From an uncultured Bacteroidota bacterium (GTDB lineage: Bacteria > Bacteroidota > Bacteroidia > Flavobacteriales > UA16): DNA of 5,582 bases. Of this stretch, positions 1 through 4,959 are shown in pieces. The stretch spans positions 1 to 5,582 of the forward strand of contig CACAUH010000077.1 of assembly GCA_902535565.1 (NCBI GenBank), written 5' to 3'. The notes under the pieces are model-generated. The model was not told the DNA's origin. It saw nothing but the letters and a program-made list of their open reading frames with translations, and ran no database searches. Numbering within the stretch: the first letter of the stretch is position 1; each line of letters starts with the position of its first letter. The position numbers were made by a program, and so were the translations under genes.

Positions 1-170
1 CAGATACCGTCATGGTCGAAGTCAGAGTCCCCAAACCGTGCTAGGAGGCCGATGAGGTCGCCAATGCCCACCACGTCGTCACCATTTTCATCGAAAGGGG
101 TGCAAACTGGCTCTTGAGAACTCAATGTAGCCGGTAAAAGCAGCAACAGAGAAAGCAGAGTTCGTCCCAT
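1..170 (-). CDS. Secreted protein with N-terminal dockerin-like calcium-binding repeat (partial, runs off left edge)
   Basis: Only the first 56 codons are inside the window; the gene continues past position 1. It opens at an ATG (168-170) followed by a clear signal peptide: one Arg, then a run of Leu (LLSLLLLLPATLSSQ), with probable cleavage near residue 18. The mature start contains an EF-hand/dockerin-type loop at residues 27-38 (D-E-N-G-D-D-V-V-G-I-G-D, acidic or Asn at positions 1, 3, 5 and Asp at 12), then LIGLLARFG, then the beginning of another Asp-rich loop (DFDHDGI, residues 50-56). The protein is therefore exported and probably binds calcium; its main function lies outside the window and cannot be told. 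The module resembles the second dockerin-like loop of the CotH protein next door (DLNEDGVVGVGDLLILLALFG), but sits at the opposite end of the protein. An in-frame GTG lies 18 bases upstream of this ATG; the ATG gives the more compact signal peptide. Confidence 0.8.
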   Translation of the reverse strand, partial: MGRTLLSLLLLLPATLSSQEPVCTPFDENGDDVVGIGDLIGLLARFGDSDFDHDGI

Positions 171-213
171 GAAACAATTTACATTCACCCTGAATCGATA
201 GCAACCGTAGTTT

Positions 214-227
214 GTTGCCGTGGCAAC
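214..227. repeat. Perfect palindrome GTTGCC-GT-GGCAAC
   Basis: A 6-bp inverted repeat with a 2-bp centre lies about 45 bases upstream of the minus-strand start at 170. A third partial copy of the arm (GCAAC, 201-205) can pair alternatively with 214-218. Position fits an operator or a 5'-leader element for the leftmost gene; no T-run follows, so a terminator is less likely. The rest of 171-430 shows no gene I can support. A weak nested stem (382-386 with 408-412, and 393-396 with 404-407) lies just downstream of the CotH stop codon and may be its terminator, but no T-tract follows it. Confidence 0.3.
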
Positions 228-430
228 CCCTGCAGATTGAGATTGCGACTTTTTCGCGGGGATTTTAGCATTGCGTGCAGGTTACAATGCCTGAATAAAC
301 GGTAATTGAGTATTTCGCTCAAGGAGCCCAAGATTCGGCGCGTCCACAAGCTCAATGGCGGATACCGGTCACGTACCATAGGGTGTTTTGAAGCTTTTGG
401 CAGAAGCACACCGCAGGATGGGGATGCTCC

Positions 431-3079
431 TCAACAATCCGACCCAAATAATGCCAGCAAAATCAACAGGTCACCTACCCCCACGACTCCGTCTTCATTG
501 AGGTCTGCAGGGCAGCCGCTTGTGCAGTCAAATTGTGCCAGCAGAAGCAACATGTCTGCTACCGAAACGGTCAAATCGCCATTGACATCGCCGGGGCAAG
601 GGCAAGGTTCACAGCTGCCATCATCGTAGTTGGCTTCCGGATTAAAATTGCACGCTGAGGAGACTGTGCAACCGGGCGTGCATTCGCCCAAAATATTGGC
701 ATCCAACCACGCCAAGCGGCCATCAATCCAATCCCGCATGTAATCCAACTCCTCCTCGTACGTCTGTCCCACAAACGCATTGGGCCAAACGTACTCTCCC
801 AACCTTGGCCAACGGGCATATTCGCGCACTTGCGCTTCCCCTAGCAACGCTGCCAGCGAATCAACGGTATTGTGGATGCTTTCATTGCTCCAGGCCGCTC
901 CACGGTAATCTTCCCACAAGCATCGGGTCAAATCACGGTAGGCCGTGTCTTCCAGCATGCGCTCCCACCAAAACGGGTTCTCGTTGCCGCAATCGGAGTC
1001 GACTTCGAAACCTTCCGTGTTGGCTCCTTCACAATAGTCGACATTGCCCAGGGCCAAATTGTAATCCCACCAGGGCCCCATCACGATCTTGCCGCCATTG
1101 GAGTCTTTTTGTTTGTAGAAATACGTGCTCAGCCGGTAGCCATCAATGTTTTTCGACAGTTCATTGATCAGGTAGAGGTCGACAAACGAATTCATGTCAA
1201 TGAAAGGTTTGTAGCCCAGTTCTGAATCGGCAAAGTCCGGTCCTGCGAGCGCATCTTCAAATGCAGTGATGTGCCCTTCAATGTATTCCATCTGGGGAGC
1301 GTTGAGATCGTCTGCCTCGGGTTTGTGAAATTGAATGAAGTTTTCCGCTCCGCCTACAGTTGGATAAGGTGAGTTCCAGCCTCCCTCGAAGTCGCCGGTG
1401 AATTTGTCCACCTTCAATATGTAGCCGCCGGTCAATTCATTTCCCTCGATGTCTTCCGGCAACAGCGTCGCGATGTCCACCCGGTTGGCATCTCGCTTGA
1501 TGTTTTCCATGAGCATGTATACCCCTCGGTAATCGTCGTTAATGAAAACCTCGCAATACCGCCTGCGCGGCGTGTAACGGTTCAATTTCTCTCCCAATTC
1601 AAATACGATAGCATTCCGCATGAGGGATTTGTCCGTATACGGTCCGTAGAGGATCCAGTCGTTTTCCTCAGGCATCCCCAAGAGGGAAACATTGTTGTTT
1701 TCTCCATCCGCATCTTGGGTCTCAAGCGCGTAGGATTTTTTCGGGAACATTTGCGATGAGGAGCCGCGAATCTCGATGGAAATTTGGCCGTTGTAATCCG
1801 TGGGAGCATCACCCAACTCGTTGAAGCCGGAAGAATCATTGAGTACCATCATGTTCCCGATGATTCGGGGGTCGTCCATGATGGCTTCATCGGTCGTGAT
1901 GAGTACGATGGGCAAGTTCGACTGGCCAAAGTAGACGCATGAACTGTCGTCCAAAGCGGCGTTTGGTACGAAATTGAGGGCTTCACTGTCCATGCACCCC
2001 TCTATTGGGACACACGACCCATCGTCGGTGCATTGGCCAAAGCACGTTTGCACTGAGATGGCTTGAGTCACGTTTGTGAGTTGGCGGTCGTTGTAGTGCT
2101 CAGGATGCGCACAAGGCAATCCGGCAATGTTTTCTTTGCAACTCCAATCTGCACAATTGCCATTGACGAAGGTGTAGTACCCTGTAAATCCATGTGGAAC
2201 TTCAATGGTTATCGCCCACGTCCCGTCCCCATCTGCATCTGTCATGGGGTTGTCACCAGGCACACCAAAATATCCTCCCCCGGCCAGAGACACCCCTTCG
2301 GGTGAGACTGTTTCGTTTGCCATGTTGACCTCAAACGTAACGGGATGAACATCAGCTCCCGAGGGATTAAACCAAGTCGGCGGCGGACCATAGCCCAGGC
2401 CTTCCTCAGGCACTCCTGCAAACAAAAAAGGACGGGCCGTCAAGTCTGAAGACGATGGCCCCACGTTGTGGACTTCGATGGCCAAGGTATTGGATCCTTC
2501 TGTCAGCAGTGACAGGTCAAACGGAAATGAAGACGGGATTCCTCCTGCGTAGAGCACGGCTTCCTGATCCATGTCCAGGCCTTGGTTCCATGCAATGAAT
2601 TCGCCTGGTTGCCCAGCATTGCCACGGCCTATTTCCGTGCCATTGAGGTAGGCAACAAAGCCGTCATCGTAATCCAGGTAAAAGTGGGCATCCAACCAAT
2701 TGCTGAGGTCGTCAATCTCGAAGGTGTGACGCAAGTACACCGCTGTTGTGCTCGGCAATATGGTGTTGTCATCTCCATCGCCGTATCCAAAACCGGCGGG
2801 ACCTTCAGGCCAGGCGGCATCATTGAAGCCCCCTTCGAACCAATCACTTGCTGGCTGGGTGTTGGGGAGCCAGTAGTGCCATTGGGTGCCATCCTGCATT
2901 ACGGCTTCCCAATGATCAACTGTTTGCGCAAAGTACATCGAGGGGGACATGGACAGGGATGCCACAAGTGATAACGCCAGTGATGTCCATGGCGGTATGG
3001 ATTTTGACGCTCCTGCAGATAAGGTGGCCTGAGAGATTGCCCTTGCCTTGGAGGCCAGTCCTGTCATAAAGCTTTTCAT
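431..3079 (-). CDS. Secreted CotH kinase family protein with lectin-like N-terminus and dockerin-like C-terminus
   Basis: An 882-residue exported protein. From ATG 3079: a long basic n-region, a hydrophobic core (SLALSLVASLSM) and probable cleavage at YFA|QT near residue 51; a beta-sandwich, galactose-binding-like module (about 53-222; FGYGDGDDNT, DDGFVAYLNG, LAIEVHN); a second module of a kind seen in Bacteroidota secreted proteins (about 244-356; VTFEVNM, SLAGGGYFGVPGDNPM, TFVNGNCADWSCKENIAG); a Cys-rich linker repeat (361-381); the CotH domain (about 387-690); a second linker repeat (803-823); and two dockerin-like loops (828-882) ending exactly at the stop. CotH hallmarks are RGSSSQMFPKKSY (438-450), DWILYGPYTDKSLMRN (474-489), RGVYMLMENIKR, and GPWWDYN with the likely metal-binding Asp672. 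The family includes Bacillus spore-coat kinases; the substrate here is unknown. The frame is open to a GTG at 3118, but ATG AAA AGC at 3079 gives a shorter n-region, so I chose it; the ATG at 3085 is equally possible. No type IX sorting domain is visible after the dockerin tail. Confidence 0.88.
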   Translation of the reverse strand: MKSFMTGLASKARAISQATLSAGASKSIPPWTSLALSLVASLSMSPSMYFAQTVDHWEAVMQDGTQWHYWLPNTQPASDWFEGGFNDAAWPEGPAGFGYGDGDDNTILPSTTAVYLRHTFEIDDLSNWLDAHFYLDYDDGFVAYLNGTEIGRGNAGQPGEFIAWNQGLDMDQEAVLYAGGIPSSFPFDLSLLTEGSNTLAIEVHNVGPSSSDLTARPFLFAGVPEEGLGYGPPPTWFNPSGADVHPVTFEVNMANETVSPEGVSLAGGGYFGVPGDNPMTDADGDGTWAITIEVPHGFTGYYTFVNGNCADWSCKENIAGLPCAHPEHYNDRQLTNVTQAISVQTCFGQCTDDGSCVPIEGCMDSEALNFVPNAALDDSSCVYFGQSNLPIVLITTDEAIMDDPRIIGNMMVLNDSSGFNELGDAPTDYNGQISIEIRGSSSQMFPKKSYALETQDADGENNNVSLLGMPEENDWILYGPYTDKSLMRNAIVFELGEKLNRYTPRRRYCEVFINDDYRGVYMLMENIKRDANRVDIATLLPEDIEGNELTGGYILKVDKFTGDFEGGWNSPYPTVGGAENFIQFHKPEADDLNAPQMEYIEGHITAFEDALAGPDFADSELGYKPFIDMNSFVDLYLINELSKNIDGYRLSTYFYKQKDSNGGKIVMGPWWDYNLALGNVDYCEGANTEGFEVDSDCGNENPFWWERMLEDTAYRDLTRCLWEDYRGAAWSNESIHNTVDSLAALLGEAQVREYARWPRLGEYVWPNAFVGQTYEEELDYMRDWIDGRLAWLDANILGECTPGCTVSSACNFNPEANYDDGSCEPCPCPGDVNGDLTVSVADMLLLLAQFDCTSGCPADLNEDGVVGVGDLLILLALFGSDC
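434..598 (-). repeat. Two dockerin-like EF-hand loops at the C-terminus of the CotH protein
   Basis: The last 55 residues hold two loops with the dockerin spacing D-x-N-x-D-x-x-x-x-x-x-D: D-V-N-G-D-L-T-V-S-V-A-D and D-L-N-E-D-G-V-V-G-V-G-D. Each is followed by a Leu-rich helix (MLLLLAQFDC; LLILLALFGSDC). A Cys-rich CPCPGD segment leads in, and Cys residues close each unit. Dockerins in this arrangement bind calcium and dock to cohesins in cellulosomes; in Bacteroidota proteins like this one a cohesin partner is not established, so a docking role is inference. Confidence 0.8.
611..673 (-). repeat. Cys-rich 21-residue linker repeat, copy 2 (canonical)
   Basis: It encodes G-C-T-V-S-S-A-C-N-F-N-P-E-A-N-Y-D-D-G-S-C, the form common between modules of exported Bacteroidota proteins, with three Cys and a central NFNP. 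It joins the CotH domain to the dockerin-like tail. Role: probably a disulfide-stabilised spacer (inference). Confidence 0.7.
1937..1999 (-). repeat. Cys-rich 21-residue linker repeat, copy 1 (middle Cys lost)
   Basis: It encodes G-C-M-D-S-E-A-L-N-F-V-P-N-A-A-L-D-D-S-S-C, aligned without gaps to the copy after the kinase domain, but with Leu where the middle Cys should be. It sits directly before the CotH domain, so the two copies bracket the kinase. Confidence 0.65.
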
Positions 3080-3385
3080 TTCCATTCCATTTAAAGTGCA
3101 CACGCAGCTTCGCTTCACACCGTTTTATCAAGTTGCTCGGCGTTGTTCAACGTTTCCGATGTTTTGCACGCTTCGAAAAGATACGAACGTAAAGGCTGCA
3201 AAGGATTTCGAAGGTCACCTGGACCAAAGACCAAGACATGGGCTTCTACGAAGACCTTGCATTGTTTCCCCGACACACTGGCTGTCGTATGTCTGCTGGT
3301 CTCCTTCTGGGCCTTGGTGCTGGCGGTGATCGGTAAAGCCGATACGTCAAACTTCTAAAGCTTGACGTCTGGAGGTTAATCGTGG
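3080..3385. other. Intergenic stretch between the CotH gene and the membrane-protein gene
   Basis: About 300 bases with no gene I can call with confidence. From the CotH side it holds: a perfect 12-bp palindrome CGTTG-TT-CAACG (3141-3152) in the likely leader; a weak minus-strand box TATCTTTT (3183-3176) with TTTG 15 bases before it, spacing short for a Bacteroidota promoter; a plus-strand ORF starting at ATG 3238 that, with one frameshift at 3265-3271, would give a 39-residue single-helix membrane protein ending at 3358; and two tandem hairpins (3329-3368) just past the stop codon at 3386. Confidence 0.5.
3329..3368 (-). terminator. Tandem hairpins downstream of the single-pass membrane protein gene
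   Basis: Beginning 17 bases after the minus-strand stop codon is a stem of 7 perfect pairs (ACGTCAA 3344-3350 with TTGACGT 3362-3368), one mismatch, three more pairs (CTT/AAG) and a 3-base loop. Immediately after it comes a second 5-bp stem (ATCGG 3329-3333 with CCGAT 3339-3343). The location suits a transcription end or RNA-stability element. No T-tract follows either stem, so classical intrinsic termination is uncertain. Confidence 0.45.
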
Positions 3386-4132
3386 TCAGTGCAAGGCAGT
3401 GATTTCCTCCAAGTGCGCGCGCACCAAGGAGTCGACCAAAAGGCACTTGTTTTGGTAGCCTTGGACTTGGTCTCCATGCATTTGGATGCGATGTCGCAGG
3501 GCTATGTTGGCTTTGTAAAATGAGGCGCTTGAGTACTGCGCTTTGAGATCTTCATATTGCAATAAGCGGTAAGCTGCGGTCCTCGATTCGGCAGTGTCTA
3601 GATTTTCAATGGCGTAACACATGGGATGGTGTTCGCTGTAATACGACCACGCTGCGTCGTCCACCATTCGGTTGTTGTCTGCTACGCGCTTGGAAACGAA
3701 TTCGTAGTAGTCTTTGACTTCCGTTTCCACGCCCAGAGGAAACCGCAGTATTCGTCCGTTGTTGATGAGCGACTTGTAGGTCCCGTTGTTGATGAAGAAT
3801 GTGTACTCGGTGTACACGTGTCCGATGTCGATGATGCTGTCGGAGAATGCACTGTACGACATGAGTCCTCCTCGGTATCTTTCTATGTTGTCGATGAGTC
3901 GAGAGGCATTGGTTTCGCCTTGCTTTATGGACTGGGCGATAAACTCTAGCCTTTGAGCATCGGCGGAGAGGTCCTTCAGTATGGCTTTGGCCTCGGCGAT
4001 GTGATCATTGGCCAGTTTGCGCTGCTCGTTCCATTCGCCCACCCAAAACGACACGGTGATGCCAAGCACCACCACGAAAAATTCGAAGACGTATTTGATC
4101 GCGAAGTACTTGTAATCAATGGGCTTTTTCAT
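3386..4132 (-). CDS. Single-pass membrane protein of unknown function, DUF6090-like
   Basis: A 248-residue protein. A short Lys-rich N-terminus (K2, K3, K8, K13) leads to one transmembrane helix at about residues 14-31 (FEFFVVVLGITVSFWV), followed by GEWNEQRK and then a long, charged, mostly helical region likely in the periplasm. Basic residues before the helix predict N-inside topology. The pattern 'one helix, then W-N-E, then helices' is typical of an uncharacterised Flavobacteriia family (DUF6090); I assign it on this architecture only, and the reaction or partner is unknown. The frame is open to a TTG at 4141, but the ATG at 4132 gives the natural start MKKPIDYKYF, so I use it. The gene is divergent from the lipoprotein cluster and is followed by tandem hairpins, so it is probably transcribed alone. 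Confidence 0.75.
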   Translation of the reverse strand: MKKPIDYKYFAIKYVFEFFVVVLGITVSFWVGEWNEQRKLANDHIAEAKAILKDLSADAQRLEFIAQSIKQGETNASRLIDNIERYRGGLMSYSAFSDSIIDIGHVYTEYTFFINNGTYKSLINNGRILRFPLGVETEVKDYYEFVSKRVADNNRMVDDAAWSYYSEHHPMCYAIENLDTAESRTAAYRLLQYEDLKAQYSSASFYKANIALRHRIQMHGDQVQGYQNKCLLVDSLVRAHLEEITALH

Positions 4133-4194
4133 TCTGGGCAATTAAGTGTTCCGAAGCACACGTGAAGTTATTCATTGAGGAGGCGTGTCGAGGC

Positions 4195-4222
4195 TTGACG
4201 ATTTCTACCGCAAGTTTATTTG
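4195..4222 (+). promoter_or_regulatory. Possible Bacteroidota-type promoter for the lipoprotein cluster
   Basis: TTG (4195-4197), 17 bases, then TTTATTTG (4215-4222), which matches the Bacteroidota -7 consensus TAnnTTTG at all but one of the fixed positions. Spacing lies at the lower end of the usual TTG-N17 to N23 range. Transcription would start near 4229, about 100 bases before the preferred ATG at 4328 or 30 before the ATG at 4259. A match this short can occur by chance. Confidence 0.3.
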
Positions 4223-4327
4223 CCCGGTCACATTTTTCTGTCCGAGTGTGTACTTGGAATGAAAGACTACATTGAATTGATGAAAATGCAAGTCAAGAAA
4301 GAGACCGTGTTTGGCGTTCTTCAATAC

Positions 4328-4588
4328 ATGAAAGGTGTACGTTCTGTATTGTTGATCTCCAGTTTGCTGGTGAGCATTATCCTATGTTGTACTGCTTGTA
4401 ACCCTGATTGTGCAACGCTTCCCGCTCAGTGCGATTTGATTCCGGATAGTGGGCCTTGCTTTGCGGCAATCGAGAAATACTTCTTTGATTCAGATGATCA
4501 AATGTGCAAGGCGTTCATTTGGGGTGGATGCGAGGGGACAGTTCCCTTTGATTCGCTGGAGGAATGTCAGGTTTGTGAATGCCATTGA
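4328..4588 (+). CDS. Kunitz/BPTI-type serine protease inhibitor lipoprotein
   Basis: From ATG 4328 this encodes 86 residues. A signal peptide (KGVRSVLLISSLLVSIIL) ends in CTAC, a lipobox-like site with probable lipidated Cys24, though Cys at -3 is unusual. Residues 35-85 form a Kunitz domain: C35-x8-C44-x15-C60-x7-C68-x11-C80-x2-C83, with the family hallmarks D-S-G-P-C, the KYFFD core strand and F-I-W-G-G-C. In BPTI the residue after the second Cys is P1 (Lys15); here it is Phe45, followed by Ala, suggesting inhibition of chymotrypsin-like rather than trypsin-like proteases. Family knowledge says such domains block serine proteases tightly; location on the envelope surface is inferred from the lipobox. 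The frame is open upstream to TTG 4220 and includes ATGs at 4259 and 4280; these would give a 23-residue or 16-residue extension before the signal peptide, so 4328 is preferred but not certain. The 3' end overlaps the next gene. Confidence 0.82.
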   Translation: MKGVRSVLLISSLLVSIILCCTACNPDCATLPAQCDLIPDSGPCFAAIEKYFFDSDDQMCKAFIWGGCEGTVPFDSLEECQVCECH

Positions 4589-4914
4589 ACGTGAGCCGCG
4601 TGAGAATGCACCTTCCTTCAAGATTGTTCTGCACTTTGACCGTGTCCGTCGTTTTTGCCCTGCTTTTGGCGGGGTGTATCGATTCCGATTTTGGCAACGC
4701 CACACTCCGGGACTATACCGGGTTGGACGGATGTGACTGGGTGATTGAGTTGGACAATGGAGAGGTTGTGGAGCCCCGCAATGTGGAGGACTTCATTGCA
4801 GAGCCGGTATCGCAGATGCGCTTGCTGGTTGAATACACTGTAGAGCCTGACTGGGTGAGCATTTGCATGGTGGGTCCCGTGGTCACCTTAACGACATGCA
4901 GCGTGGCCGATTGA
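4579..4914 (+). CDS. Small lipoprotein of unknown function (GCDW / SICMVGP motifs)
   Basis: 111 residues. A textbook lipoprotein signal, SVVFALLLAGC, puts the lipidated Cys at residue 33. The mature part is about 78 residues and looks like a compact beta domain: DYTGLDGCDWVIELDNGE (44-61), then VEPRNVEDF, MRLLVEYTVEP and SICMVGPVVTL (94-104). The two internal Cys in GCDW (52) and SICM (96) could pair. I recall similar lipoproteins with a 'GLDGC...ELDNG...SICMVGP' pattern in Bacteroidota, but none with a known function. The start at 4579 overlaps the Kunitz gene by 10 bases, as in translationally coupled genes. An ATG at 4606 would leave a shorter, more typical 23-residue signal peptide, so the true start may be there. 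Confidence 0.72.
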   Translation: MPLNVSRVRMHLPSRLFCTLTVSVVFALLLAGCIDSDFGNATLRDYTGLDGCDWVIELDNGEVVEPRNVEDFIAEPVSQMRLLVEYTVEPDWVSICMVGPVVTLTTCSVAD

Positions 4915-4959
4915 CCGGAGGGTTTATTAAGTGGCATAATTCTTGGTGTTTTGGGGGCG

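Noticed and set aside
185..409. Minus-strand 74-residue ORF between the CotH gene and the leftmost gene
   Set aside because: Arg/Leu-rich translation with no signal or motif, and no supporting context; probably random open frame in a spacer.
306..629. Plus-strand ORF opposite the dockerin-like tail and the region after it
   Set aside because: It lies antisense to a well-supported domain, is rich in Ser/Pro/Thr without any motif, and lacks a supported start; a shadow of the real gene.
805..1225. Overlapping plus-strand ORFs opposite the CotH kinase domain
   Set aside because: Antisense to conserved CotH motifs such as GPWWDYN; no recognisable domain.
3080..3118. GTG start at 3118 for the CotH protein
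   Set aside because: It would add 13 residues before an already long n-region, while ATG codons at 3085 and 3079 follow.
3176..3202. Minus-strand TTTG-N15-TATCTTTT as a CotH promoter
   Set aside because: The spacing is shorter than the usual 17-23 bases and the last base of the -7 box is wrong; too weak to list.
4133..4141. TTG start at 4141 for the membrane protein
   Set aside because: It adds three residues only; the ATG at 4132 gives a standard Lys-rich N-terminus.
4911..4940. TTGACC-N18-CATAAT, resembling an E. coli sigma-70 promoter, before the PEGA lipoprotein gene
   Set aside because: Bacteroidota primary sigma factor recognises TTG and TAnnTTTG elements instead; the first box overlaps the stop codon of the previous gene and the likeness is probably chance.
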